The notes: generated from the letters alone by a model not told the origin. DNA of 43,146 bases from an uncultured Pelagibacteraceae bacterium (GCA_902544345.1 CACCBT010000003.1:1-43146); one strand, 5' to 3'; shown: positions 15,948 through 25,095, numbered from the stretch's first letter. Numbers and translations: made by a program.

Positions 15948-16990
15948 CTGAAAGCCTCCCAATTTAATTCAAGTTTTTTGTCTTCAACAATAGCATTAAT
16001 CATACCCAGCATTAAAGGTAATTGTTTCTCATTAAAATCTTCATTTACTTTCTTTGCGATCTCTTTAGCTAAGTCAGCACCCTCAACAGTAACTTTTTCC
16101 ATTTTTGTTTTTTTTGCTTCAGAAAATGTTAGTCCCTCTCCGATGTAAGCTCCCATTTTTGCATTTCTTCCTCCACCTGAGCTTACGTACAAATCACCTA
16201 ACCCTGCTAATCCTTTTACAGTCTCTTTTTTTCCATTAAGATGTTCTACAAAAATCTCCATTTCGAAAATTGATTGCTTTATCAAGGCAGAAGCTGTATT
16301 TAAATAATTCTTTTCTCTAACTTCATTAGAAATATTTTTGCCACATAAACCTTTAGCTGCGCCTACAGCCATAGAAAAAATATTTTTTATCGCAGCTGAT
16401 ACCTCTACACCATTTAAATCATCTGAGTATGAGGTATGATAATAATTAGTATTTAGCATATTAGCTATTTTTTTTGCGGTATTAATATCTTTATTTGCTA
16501 TAACAACGCTGCTGTGAACTCTATTAGCTAAGCCAGCTGCTAAACAAGGTCCTCCTACTGCTGAAATATTTATTTCTTTAATACCTTTCTCTGATAACAA
16601 TCTTTCAAGTTTATCTACCAATAACTCAAAATTATTTTTGTAAATACTTAATCCTTTAGTGAGCATTAATAATTTAGGTAATTTTTTTTTACTAAACAGT
16701 CTGCTTAGTTGATCGGCAGTCCAATCAATTCCTTTTGAGCTTATTCCTAATACAATTAAATCAACATTTGATCTTAAAAGATCATCAAATTTTTCAAATC
16801 TAAATATATTAATCTCTTTAGGAATTTTAGTGTTTAAACCCGGGTGCAAATATTCATTTTTTTTTAAGTTATCAATAAAATCATTTTCTAAATGTGTTCC
16901 CACTATATTAATATCATGGTTATTATCCAAACATGGTAACGCAAAAGCAGAACCCATTGCTCCCGCTCCAATTATTACAATTTTTGACAT
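15944..16990 (-). CDS. gpsA: NAD(P)-dependent glycerol-3-phosphate dehydrogenase, divergent form
   Basis: A 348-residue cytoplasmic dehydrogenase interconverting sn-glycerol 3-phosphate and dihydroxyacetone phosphate. The N-terminal Rossmann motif is GAGAMGSA at 8-15. Later come MLTKGL near 109, GVEVSAAIKNI at 194-204 with the expected catalytic lysine (Lys202), GLAGLGDLYV and GRNAKMG. Where typical GpsA has SGPSFA, this protein has VGGPCLA at 145-151, so it belongs to a divergent subgroup. With glpK downstream and no glpD in the window, it may work in the oxidising, catabolic direction, unlike the usual biosynthetic GpsA. It abuts trkH upstream and overlaps the lipoprotein gene. Confidence 0.87.
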   Translation of the reverse strand: MSKIVIIGAGAMGSAFALPCLDNNHDINIVGTHLENDFIDNLKKNEYLHPGLNTKIPKEINIFRFEKFDDLLRSNVDLIVLGISSKGIDWTADQLSRLFSKKKLPKLLMLTKGLSIYKNNFELLVDKLERLLSEKGIKEINISAVGGPCLAAGLANRVHSSVVIANKDINTAKKIANMLNTNYYHTSYSDDLNGVEVSAAIKNIFSMAVGAAKGLCGKNISNEVREKNYLNTASALIKQSIFEMEIFVEHLNGKKETVKGLAGLGDLYVSSGGGRNAKMGAYIGEGLTFSEAKKTKMEKVTVEGADLAKEIAKKVNEDFNEKQLPLMLGMINAIVEDKKLELNWEAFR

Positions 16991-18403
16991 TTAATCCTTA
17001 AATAAAATTTTTTTGAAAATCAAAAAAACTGATATTAGCTCAATTTTACCTATAATCATAAAAATAATTAAAGCCATCTTAGAAGATATTAACAAATCTG
17101 AAAAATTAAGATTTTGTAAATTGTACATTTCAGAATTAACAGTATTTGTCAAAGCAAGAATAGCTAATTTAAATGACTTTTCAAAACCAATGTTATCAAA
17201 CACTAAAAAAGTAGATAAGATGAATATGCTTATAAAAAATGAAATAAATATCAAGAATGAAAATTTTATATTTTCATCAGTAATTTTATTATCAGAATTG
17301 AAAATTGTTTTTTTAATTACACTATTTGGGCTAATCAATTTGATTATTTCACCAGACGTTATTTTTAATAGTATATAAAATCTAGTTAATTTTATTCCTG
17401 ATGAATTCGAAATTAATGAACCACCAATAATAGTGATAAGCAGAAAATATAAGCTTAAATTATTATCAGATTTTATTAGAGAAATTCCTGAATTAGCTAA
17501 ACTACTGACTATACTTATAAATATATTTAAACCATTATAATCATAAAAATAGATCAAAAATATAAATACAATAGCTAAAAATAATAAGTAAAAATCTTCT
17601 TTATGATCTCTAACTAAAGTCTTTTTACTAAAAAGATTAAATAATAAATAAAAATTTAACATTGAAATAATTAGTGCAAATATCAAAACTAACTTTTGAA
17701 AATTAGTAGAGATTACCTCGGATAAATTGTTTGATGGTAAAAAACCTCCTCCAGAAACTAAAGTCATCGTTAAATTTAGAGAATTAAAAAGTCTAATTCC
17801 TGAAATATTTAGCAATAAAAGAAAAATAAAACTTAAAATGGAATAATAAATAAATATTTTTAAAATATTATCTTTTATATTTTGATTAGATTGAATAATA
17901 TTTTCACCCGAATAAGTCAGATTTGTCATTTTATAATTAAATGATTTGTTTGAAAAAATGAGAACTAAAAAAAACAAAAAATACAGACCACCTATCCATT
18001 GAGAAGATGATCTCCATAAAATTAGTGTTGGATCTAAATATCTAACGTTCTCAAAAGTTGAAAAACCTGTGCCTGTTAAACCAGAAATTGATTCAAAGAA
18101 AGCACTCAAAAAAGATACTTTAAAATTACTTAAATAAAATGGGGTAGAAATTAATAATCCTACAATTATATATACAAGTATTATTAAAATTAGTTGATCA
18201 ATAAAATTTATTTTTTTATCTGATTTTTTCCCAAAAAAATAAAATCCTGCACCAAGTGCAGCAGAAAATATCAAGGTTAAAAAATAAGACTCTATACTGA
18301 GAAAATAATCAAAATATGATGAATACAAAATATTTATAAAGGCTGAAAAGCTAATTGGAAAACAAAATAAACTTAAGTAAAAACTTATACTTTTAAAATT
18401 CAT
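16991..18403 (-). CDS. trkH: TrkH-family potassium transporter
   Basis: A 470-residue K+-translocating membrane subunit. Four M1-P-M2 repeats can be traced by their filter segments: SGLTGTGFSTF, LVSGGGFLPS, SLANSGISL and SNSSGIKLTRF. The last resembles the usual GGSxGSTAGGIK region in reduced form. About ten hydrophobic spans are present. The gene follows trkA by 7 bases, so the pore and its regulatory subunit are made together. Its stop abuts the gpsA start (TAAATG). Filters 2-4 are less conserved than in E. coli TrkH, so Na+ permeability is possible. Confidence 0.88.
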   Translation of the reverse strand: MNFKSISFYLSLFCFPISFSAFINILYSSYFDYFLSIESYFLTLIFSAALGAGFYFFGKKSDKKINFIDQLILIILVYIIVGLLISTPFYLSNFKVSFLSAFFESISGLTGTGFSTFENVRYLDPTLILWRSSSQWIGGLYFLFFLVLIFSNKSFNYKMTNLTYSGENIIQSNQNIKDNILKIFIYYSILSFIFLLLLNISGIRLFNSLNLTMTLVSGGGFLPSNNLSEVISTNFQKLVLIFALIISMLNFYLLFNLFSKKTLVRDHKEDFYLLFLAIVFIFLIYFYDYNGLNIFISIVSSLANSGISLIKSDNNLSLYFLLITIIGGSLISNSSGIKLTRFYILLKITSGEIIKLISPNSVIKKTIFNSDNKITDENIKFSFLIFISFFISIFILSTFLVFDNIGFEKSFKLAILALTNTVNSEMYNLQNLNFSDLLISSKMALIIFMIIGKIELISVFLIFKKILFKD

Positions 18404-18410
18404 TTTTTTT

Positions 18411-19784
18411 CTAAATAGAACCTACGCTAAAAATACTTTCAACGTCTTTTAATTGTTCTCTTTTGGCTAGAAAAACAACTAAATCATCTTTTTCAAAAAT
18501 AAAATTAGACCTTGGGATAATTACTTTATCTTTTCTAACTATGGCACCAATTCTTATATCTTCGGGAAGATTTGAGTCCCTTATTTTTTTGTTTAGTAAT
18601 TCAGAATTATCTAAAATTTTGGCTTCCATAAATTCGTATTCGCCATCTAACAGTGAATAAACTGAACCAATAGTTCCTCTATGTACATGTTCCATAATCC
18701 TTGAAACAGTAGTCATCCTTGGATCGACTAGATCGTCAATATTGAGTGAGTCTTGTAATAAATTATAATTTGACTTATTAACTATTGCTATAGTTCTTTT
18801 TTTCATTCCACTTTTTTCAGCTAAAACGCAAGCCATCATATTATTCTCGTCATCATTCGTTAATGCTAAAACAGTTTCTGAACCTTCGAGATTTGCTTCT
18901 TTAAGAATTTCCTCATCTAGTGCATCGCCATTAATTACAATAGATGATGAGAGCTCATTTGCTATTTCTTCTGCTCTTTTTTTATCTTTTTCAATTATTT
19001 TTACTCTTAAATCTTCAAAATTTTCTTCAAGCATTTTCGCTAAATTTAACCCTATATTTCCTCCTCCAATAATTAAAACATTTTTTGAAATTTTCTCGTC
19101 GTGTCCGAAAGCTTTTAAAATTTGATTAAGTTGATCGCTATTTACAACTACATAAACATTGTCATCTTCTAACATTTGATCATTTTTTTTAAGATATAAA
19201 AATTTATCTTTTCTTAAAGCACCGATAATATTTGCTTTAAAATCTGGAAATTTTTCCGTAAGCTTTTTTAATGGTATATTTTTTAGAGGACAGTTTTTTT
19301 CTATAGATATCTCTAACATTTTAACTTTTCCATTTCCAAAAGGAACGTTGTCTAGTGCACCTGGCGCTTCAAGCCTCCTATATAAAGATTTGGCTACTTC
19401 AAGCTCAGGTGAAATAATCACATCAATTGGTATATTGGATTTGTTATAGAGCTTACCCCATTTTCCCTCTAAAAAATCTTTAGTTCTAATTCTTGCAATT
19501 TTTTTTGAAACATTAAAGAGTGAACTAGCTAGCTGACATACAATCATATTTGTTTCATCATTTCTTGTTACAGCAATGATCATATCTGCTTTTTCAGCTC
19601 CTGCGTTATCTAAAACACTCGGCAAAGAAGCTCTTCCCACAATTCCTTTTACATCCTGAGTCTCATTAATTTTTTTGATATCATCAGAGGACTGGTCTAT
19701 TACTGTTACTGAATGTCCTTGAGCTGACAATTGTTTGCTTATTGAAAAGCCGACTTTGCCAGCTCCACATATTATAATGTTCAT
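18411..19784 (-). CDS. trkA: Trk potassium-uptake regulatory subunit, two RCK domains
   Basis: A 457-residue cytoplasmic NAD/nucleotide-binding protein that gates TrkH. It has two Rossmann-type RCK-N modules: MNIIICGAGKVGFSI at the start, with DQSSDDI closing the second strand, and VLIIGGGNIGLNLA near residue 234, with IEKDKKRA following. Each is followed by an RCK-C segment (about 145-220 and 370-455). The length matches E. coli TrkA (458). It lies 1 base after the ntrX stop, preserving the alphaproteobacterial ntrY-ntrX-trkA order. Confidence 0.94.
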   Translation of the reverse strand: MNIIICGAGKVGFSISKQLSAQGHSVTVIDQSSDDIKKINETQDVKGIVGRASLPSVLDNAGAEKADMIIAVTRNDETNMIVCQLASSLFNVSKKIARIRTKDFLEGKWGKLYNKSNIPIDVIISPELEVAKSLYRRLEAPGALDNVPFGNGKVKMLEISIEKNCPLKNIPLKKLTEKFPDFKANIIGALRKDKFLYLKKNDQMLEDDNVYVVVNSDQLNQILKAFGHDEKISKNVLIIGGGNIGLNLAKMLEENFEDLRVKIIEKDKKRAEEIANELSSSIVINGDALDEEILKEANLEGSETVLALTNDDENNMMACVLAEKSGMKKRTIAIVNKSNYNLLQDSLNIDDLVDPRMTTVSRIMEHVHRGTIGSVYSLLDGEYEFMEAKILDNSELLNKKIRDSNLPEDIRIGAIVRKDKVIIPRSNFIFEKDDLVVFLAKREQLKDVESIFSVGSI

Positions 19785-19785
19785 T

Positions 19786-21153
19786 TTAGTTTATTCCTTT
19801 AATCCCTAATTCTTTAAGTTTTCTGTGAAGTGCAGATCGTTCCATTCCGATAAAGTCTGCTGTTTTAGAAATATTCCCGTGATTTTTCTTTAGCTGAGTT
19901 GTTAGGTATTCTTTTTCAAAACTTCTCCGCGCTTCTTTCAATGATGAAGAGAAAGATTTCTCTAAAAGATCCTTGCTTGAATAATTTGAAGAAGCAGGGT
20001 TTAAAATATCATTTATTAATTGGTTAATATTAGATTGAGGTTCATTAGCTGATAAAATTGTGACTCTTTCGATGAGGTTTCTAAGCTCTCTAACGTTTCC
20101 TGGCCAATTATAGGTATATAAATTATCATTATCTATTTCTAAATTTTGTAACTGAACACCATTAATTTCTGAAAGCTTTTTTTTAAAATAATTAATCAGC
20201 AACGGGATATCTTCTGTCCTAGAATTGAGTGAGTTGAGTTCAATGGGTATCACATTCAACCTATGGTAAAGATCTTCTCTAAATTTATTTATTTTTACTA
20301 AATCATTTAAGTTTTTAGATGTAGAAGATATAAGTCTTATGTTAACATTCACATCTTTAGAGCCATTTAATCTTTTAAATTTTTGATCTATTAAAACTCT
20401 AAGAATATTTGCCTGAGTCTGGTAAGGTATTTCTGAAACTTCGTCAATTAATAGTGTTCCTTTATTAGCTCGTTCAAGTGCCCCAAAAGATATACTGCCA
20501 TCATCGAATTCCTCCCCAAATAATTCTTTTTCATATGTACTCTCTTTAAGTAAAGCAGCATTTATAATTACGAATGGTTCTTGAGATCTAGCAGAATTTT
20601 TATGTATTTTTCTAGCAACCAGTTCCTTGCCTGAGCCAGTAGGTCCTGAGATTAAAACTCTACTTTCAGAAGTTGATAATTTTTCAATAATTTTTTTAGC
20701 TTTCATTATTGATGGGCTTTTTCCAATTAATTCGAACGAATGGAATAGTTTGTTTTCTATAAGTTTTTTTTCTTTTTTAAGCTCTGAAGACTCGAGTGCT
20801 CTATTTACATAATTAAGAATTTTCTCTTTGGAAAAAGGTTTTTCAATAAATTCATATGCACCAAGACGAGTTGCTTCAACTGCTATTTGAACTGTCGCGT
20901 GACCAGAGATCATAATTACAGGTATTAGCTTATCTTTAGTTGTAATCATTTTTAATAAATCAATTCCGTCCTTATCAGCTTTATCTAGTTTAATATCTAC
21001 AATAGCTAGATCAGGAAGTTTTTTATTTATTTCGAAAACTGCTTGATCATAATTAGCAGCTGTTCGCACTATATAACTCTGTTCAATCAAAATATTGCTT
21101 ACAATCGAACGAATATCTGGATTATCATCAATTACTAAAATTTCTTTATGCAT
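19786..21153 (-). CDS. ntrX: NtrX-type response regulator lacking the sigma54 GAFTGA loop
   Basis: A 455-residue regulator. The receiver domain (1-120) has Asp9/Asp10, phosphoacceptor Asp53 and Lys105. The AAA+ domain has Walker A GPTGSGKE at 170-177 and Walker B LLIDEV at 234-239. A C-terminal Fis-type HTH carries the NtrX hallmark MERSALHRKLKELGI. Between LFGEE (211-215) and ALERA, where sigma54 activators have GAFTGA, the protein reads FDDGSISFG and is several residues shorter. It is therefore unlikely to open sigma54 promoters and may act as an ordinary DNA-binding activator or repressor. The start overlaps the ntrY end by 8 bases. Confidence 0.92.
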   Translation of the reverse strand: MHKEILVIDDNPDIRSIVSNILIEQSYIVRTAANYDQAVFEINKKLPDLAIVDIKLDKADKDGIDLLKMITTKDKLIPVIMISGHATVQIAVEATRLGAYEFIEKPFSKEKILNYVNRALESSELKKEKKLIENKLFHSFELIGKSPSIMKAKKIIEKLSTSESRVLISGPTGSGKELVARKIHKNSARSQEPFVIINAALLKESTYEKELFGEEFDDGSISFGALERANKGTLLIDEVSEIPYQTQANILRVLIDQKFKRLNGSKDVNVNIRLISSTSKNLNDLVKINKFREDLYHRLNVIPIELNSLNSRTEDIPLLINYFKKKLSEINGVQLQNLEIDNDNLYTYNWPGNVRELRNLIERVTILSANEPQSNINQLINDILNPASSNYSSKDLLEKSFSSSLKEARRSFEKEYLTTQLKKNHGNISKTADFIGMERSALHRKLKELGIKGIN

Positions 21154-22927
21154 TTAATTTTGGCAAAGTAAGATTGATTAAAGTTCCTTTTCCTTTTTTT
21201 TTGTTTTTTATTGAAAAGACTCCTGAGTGTTCATTTATTATTTTAGTAACGATTGGCAAACCAAGTCCAGTTCCTGTTTTTTTTGTTGTAAAATAAGGCG
21301 TCATAGCTTTTTTAGCGTCTGTAATACCTGGTCCATTATCTGTCAACCTACAAGTTATATAATCATTATTACTGTTAATTTCTATGTCAATAATCCCCTT
21401 GAATTTAGGGTCTTTTGTTCTTATTTCCTCAAAAGCCTCTTCGGAATTCTTCATCAAATTTATAAATACTCTGTTAAGTTGATCTTCATCTCCGTTAATA
21501 AAAGCTTTTTTTTCTCTTACTTTCAAATTTATAGATGCTTTTGATGTCATTTTTACAAAGTCTAATGAATTATTAATTAATTTTAAAAAGTTAATTTTTT
21601 TCAAAATTGGCCTTGGCATTCTTGCAAAGTTTGAAAATTCGTTTACTAATTTTTCAATATCTCTAATTTGTCTATTTATTGTTTCTAAATATTTTTCAAA
21701 CTCCTGACCATGATTAGTAAGTTTATTTTTGTATTTTTCTCTTAAACTATCAATTGATAATTGAATTGGTGTTAAAGGGTTTTTGATTTCATGTGCTAGC
21801 TTTCTAGCTACTGTTTCCCAAGCCTCGTACCTCTCTGTAATAAGAAGTTTGTTTTGTTGTTCTTTCAATCTTTCTATCATTAAATTAAAATTTTTATTTA
21901 ATTGCTTAAATTCTTCGTCAGTATCTAAATCAGGAACTTTAACATCCAAAGCGCCCTTACTAATGGAGTCAGAGGCACCAATCAAGTTTACTATTGGTTT
22001 TGTTAATCTTGAGGCAAAAGTTATTGCTATTGAAGTTGATAAAAATAATAGTAACGTGACTACAATGATATAAATGATTGCAAAAGTAACTTTTATACCT
22101 GTTTGACTATTTTCTACTGAATAATAAAAGCTTACAGCCTCTTCAGTCTCGTTGAGATACCTAAGAATTTCAGGATCAATATTTCTGGAAATATAAAGGT
22201 AAGTGTCTACCAAAGAATTCAATTTAGTCATTACAGTAGTTTTGTTTTCTAAATTATTTGATACAAATACTGGCTTTCCTTCTAAAACTAAATCATAATC
22301 TTCGTCAGAAGGTATTATAAATTCTTCAGTTACATCTCTAACATCTGAAATCAAAATATTTCCCAAGCTATCTATTAAATAAACATCGTCTATTCTTCTT
22401 AAAAATTTTTCAGACCTTAATATTTTTTTAAAGCTTGAGGGATTAGAATAATATAAATTTGACGCTCTATTTAAACCTACGCTCATTAAAATTACGTCAG
22501 ATAAAACATTTTCCTTACTTTCTTCTAAATAATTTTTTGCTACATCATAAGAATTATTGACTGCTTTAGTAATTTGTTTGTCAAAATAATTTTGAACACC
22601 AAAATTAAAAATAAATAATGAAAAAATGGCAACAATTAAAGAGGGAATTACTGTAAAAAGTGAAAAAACAGATATATACTTTAAATTAGTTTGCGATCCT
22701 TTTTTATTTTTTTTCCCGGCATAGTAAAATCGATAAAAATTTTTAAAAATAAGGGTAAAGAAAACTAATAGTAAAATAATATCGATTATTAATAATGTTT
22801 GTAGGTTTTTATCAGTTAATGATATGAAACCTTCATTAATAAAGGTCAAGAAGGTTACAATTCCCATGAAAATACATAAAAATGAGGATAAAATAATCCA
22901 GTTGAAATTTTTTATAATTTTAAACAT
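21146..22927 (-). CDS. ntrY: NtrY-type sensor histidine kinase, short form without a PAS domain
   Basis: A 593-residue membrane kinase, shorter than the usual 700-760. Predicted spans lie near 10-30, 44-62, 85-108 and 281-304, with an extracytoplasmic segment between the last two. A HAMP domain (about 305-358) leads almost directly into the H-box KLAHEIKNPLTP, with phosphoacceptor His379. ATPase motifs follow: NLMKNSEEAF, DNGPGI and TGTGLGLPI. The PAS domain that normally lies between HAMP and H-box is missing. Its partner is the coupled ntrX. NtrYX pairs elsewhere affect nitrogen use, redox and envelope control; the signal here is unknown. Confidence 0.92.
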   Translation of the reverse strand: MFKIIKNFNWIILSSFLCIFMGIVTFLTFINEGFISLTDKNLQTLLIIDIILLLVFFTLIFKNFYRFYYAGKKNKKGSQTNLKYISVFSLFTVIPSLIVAIFSLFIFNFGVQNYFDKQITKAVNNSYDVAKNYLEESKENVLSDVILMSVGLNRASNLYYSNPSSFKKILRSEKFLRRIDDVYLIDSLGNILISDVRDVTEEFIIPSDEDYDLVLEGKPVFVSNNLENKTTVMTKLNSLVDTYLYISRNIDPEILRYLNETEEAVSFYYSVENSQTGIKVTFAIIYIIVVTLLLFLSTSIAITFASRLTKPIVNLIGASDSISKGALDVKVPDLDTDEEFKQLNKNFNLMIERLKEQQNKLLITERYEAWETVARKLAHEIKNPLTPIQLSIDSLREKYKNKLTNHGQEFEKYLETINRQIRDIEKLVNEFSNFARMPRPILKKINFLKLINNSLDFVKMTSKASINLKVREKKAFINGDEDQLNRVFINLMKNSEEAFEEIRTKDPKFKGIIDIEINSNNDYITCRLTDNGPGITDAKKAMTPYFTTKKTGTGLGLPIVTKIINEHSGVFSIKNKKKGKGTLINLTLPKLNA

Positions 22928-22974
22928 CTAAATAAGCATTAATTATTTATATAAATATATTATAAGTTTATATC
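22928..22974. promoter_or_regulatory. Divergent ntrY/ispDF promoter region
   Basis: These 47 bases, almost all A/T, separate two opposing starts. TATTAT and overlapping TATAA-type hexamers can serve as -10 boxes on either strand. No Shine-Dalgarno sequence precedes ispDF, so its leader must be short. Confidence 0.4.
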
Positions 22975-24120
22975 ATGAGTTTTTGTTTAATTATTCTTGC
23001 AGGAGGTAATAGCCATAGATTTAGGTCTAATATAGGCAAACCATATCAGAAAATAGCAGGCAAATCATTAATTGAAATAAACCTAAATAAAGCAACTAGA
23101 TTAAAACAAATTAAAAAGTTTATTCTTGTATATAATAAAAAAGACTTAAAACGAGTGAAATCTCTAAAACTTAAAAATGTAAAACTTGTTGTTGGAGGGA
23201 AAAATAGACAACAATCTACTTATAATGCTCTAAAATACTTAGCAAATCAAAAAGGAATATCTAAGGTATTAATACATGATGTAGCTAGACCAAATTTTTC
23301 GACAAAACTTTTAAAAGCCATATTAAGAAATATGAGAAATCAAAGAGCAGTTGTTCCTAAATTAGAAGTGCGAGATGCAATAAAACAAATAATAGACTCT
23401 AGTAACGAGGAATACATAGTAGGGAAAAAAAGAGATAATTTATTTTTAACTCAAACACCGCAAGCATTTAATTTTAAGGAAATATATTATCTGCATAAAA
23501 CTAACTTTAACAAATATAAAGATGATGATATCTCTTTGTATATGGACCTTAATAAAGTTAAGTTTATTGATGGAGAAAAAAATAATTTTAAAATTACAGA
23601 TAAATTAGATTTCGAAAATTTAAGGAATATTTATAAATCCAAACAAAGTGTTGGAATAGGTTTTGACGTTCATAGATTAGTTCCTAAAAGAAAACTTTAC
23701 TTAGCGGGTTTAAATATAAAATCTAGATTAGGTACATTGGGCCACTCAGATGGTGACCCTATTCTTCATGCTGTTACTGATGCAATTTTAGGAGCTTGTA
23801 AAATGGGAGATATAGGTCAATTGTTTTCTGACAAAAGTAAAAAATTTAAAAATATAAGATCAACTGTTTTGCTTGAAAAGGTAATAGATGAGACTAAGTC
23901 TAAAGGATATTTTATAAATAATATTGATATAAACATTATTACTCAAACACCTAAGATAAAATACTTAAAAAATAAAATGATTGAAAGTATCGCTAAGCTC
24001 TGTGAAATTTCTAAAGATCAAATTAATATAAAAGGGAAAACGACCGAAAAATTGGGTGTTATTGGAAAAGAAAAAGCAATAGCGTGCGAAGTTATATGTT
24101 CAGTCATCAAATATGATTAA
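22975..24120 (+). CDS. ispDF: Bifunctional IspD/IspF isoprenoid enzyme
   Basis: A fusion that carries out the third and fifth steps of the MEP pathway. Residues 1 to about 215 are MEP cytidylyltransferase (IspD), with nucleotide-binding start LIILAGGNSHRFRSNIGKPYQ, HDVARPN and FLTQTPQAF. Residues about 221-381 are MECDP synthase (IspF), with metal ligands in GIGFDVHRL and the LGHSDGDPILHAVTDAI signature, then MGDIGQLF and IKGKTTEKLG. The fusion is common in alphaproteobacteria. The 381-residue length is typical. Its end overlaps pgpA by 8 bases. Confidence 0.95.
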   Translation: MSFCLIILAGGNSHRFRSNIGKPYQKIAGKSLIEINLNKATRLKQIKKFILVYNKKDLKRVKSLKLKNVKLVVGGKNRQQSTYNALKYLANQKGISKVLIHDVARPNFSTKLLKAILRNMRNQRAVVPKLEVRDAIKQIIDSSNEEYIVGKKRDNLFLTQTPQAFNFKEIYYLHKTNFNKYKDDDISLYMDLNKVKFIDGEKNNFKITDKLDFENLRNIYKSKQSVGIGFDVHRLVPKRKLYLAGLNIKSRLGTLGHSDGDPILHAVTDAILGACKMGDIGQLFSDKSKKFKNIRSTVLLEKVIDETKSKGYFINNIDINIITQTPKIKYLKNKMIESIAKLCEISKDQINIKGKTTEKLGVIGKEKAIACEVICSVIKYD

Positions 24121-24616
24121 AACCATAAATTATTTATTTGTAACATGTTTTGGTATTGGATCTTTTAGATTTGCTCCAGGAACTATAACTTCTTTAGTTA
24201 CAACAATTTTTTTATATAGCCTTTTTCATATAGTTAATCTATCCAGCAGTATTATATTACTAATTTTAATTTTAGTTTTTATATATTCATTTTATGCAGT
24301 GTCAGAATATATAAGGCATAATGAAAACAAAGATCCTAAAGAAGTTGTTGTAGATGAGTTTATTGGCCAATCCATTCCAATTTATCTTTATGAAATCGCA
24401 CACGGAACTACAAAAGCCCCGAAGGAGTCTATTCTATTTTATTTATATATTTTTATTCTATTTAGATTTTTTGACATCAAAAAACCATTTCCAGTAAGTT
24501 TTTTTGATAAAAAATTTAAAAATAGTTTTGGAGTAATAATAGATGATGTAGTTGCAGGTCTATATGTTGTCCTTACATTTATAATCTTTATGGTAATTAA
24601 ATCAAAGTTTTTCTAA
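24113..24616 (+). CDS. pgpA: Phosphatidylglycerophosphatase A
   Basis: A 167-residue inner-membrane phosphatase producing phosphatidylglycerol from its phosphate. Family landmarks are GIGSFRFAPGTITSL near the start, the metal-binding acidic segment VVVDEFIGQ, RFFDIKKPFP and DDVVAGLY near the end. Hydrophobic spans lie at about 30-60 and 145-162. The ATG lies inside the last codons of ispDF (8-base overlap) and the stop overlaps the next gene (TAATG), so the three plus-strand genes are one coupled unit. Confidence 0.92.
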   Translation: MIKTINYLFVTCFGIGSFRFAPGTITSLVTTIFLYSLFHIVNLSSSIILLILILVFIYSFYAVSEYIRHNENKDPKEVVVDEFIGQSIPIYLYEIAHGTTKAPKESILFYLYIFILFRFFDIKKPFPVSFFDKKFKNSFGVIIDDVVAGLYVVLTFIIFMVIKSKFF

Positions 24617-25095
24617 TGAGTTTAACTAAAAAGATAATTTCATTAATTAAAAGAAAAAAAATGAAACTTTCGATCGCGGAATCTTGCACTGGAGGAATGC
24701 TGTCTAGCACTATTGCCTCTGTAAGCGGATCATCAAAAGTATTTACTTTGGGATTAGTTACTTACTCAAATCGAGCTAAAACAAGTATATTAAAAGTACC
24801 TCAAAAAATAATAAAAAAATATGGCGCTGTAAGTGTTCAATGTTGTTTAGCTATGGTCAATAATTTAAGTAAAATTAGTAATTCAAAAGTCTGTGTTTCA
24901 ATAACTGGAATAGCTGGTCCTAAAGGAGGATCTAAACAAAAACCAGTTGGTTTAGTTTATATTGGAGTTAAAATTGGAAAAAAAGTTATTGTAAATAAAT
25001 GTAATTTTAAGAATAAAGGAAGAATATTTATTCAAAAACAAACTGTAAAAAAATCTCTAAATTTATTAGTACAACTGATTAAACTGGATAGCTAA
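24616..25095 (+). CDS. pncC: Stand-alone CinA C-terminal domain (NMN amidohydrolase PncC type)
   Basis: A 159-residue protein corresponding only to the C-terminal domain of CinA. It has the signature SIAESCTGGMLSSTIA, where the family's catalytic serine lies, then VTYSNRAK, VSITGIAGPKGG and KPVGLVYIGV. In E. coli the equivalent stand-alone protein deamidates nicotinamide mononucleotide, recycling the NMN made by DNA ligase. The N-terminal molybdopterin-binding-like domain of full CinA is absent. It is coupled to pgpA by TAATG, and its last 17 bases overlap the end of the convergent small membrane protein gene. Confidence 0.92.
   Translation: MSLTKKIISLIKRKKMKLSIAESCTGGMLSSTIASVSGSSKVFTLGLVTYSNRAKTSILKVPQKIIKKYGAVSVQCCLAMVNNLSKISNSKVCVSITGIAGPKGGSKQKPVGLVYIGVKIGKKVIVNKCNFKNKGRIFIQKQTVKKSLNLLVQLIKLDS

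Noticed and set aside
15948-15962. Longer start for the glycerol-operon lipoprotein
   Set aside because: The internal ATG has GGGAGG and the ATGA overlap with gpsA; the longer form would have its start inside gpsA without a ribosome site.
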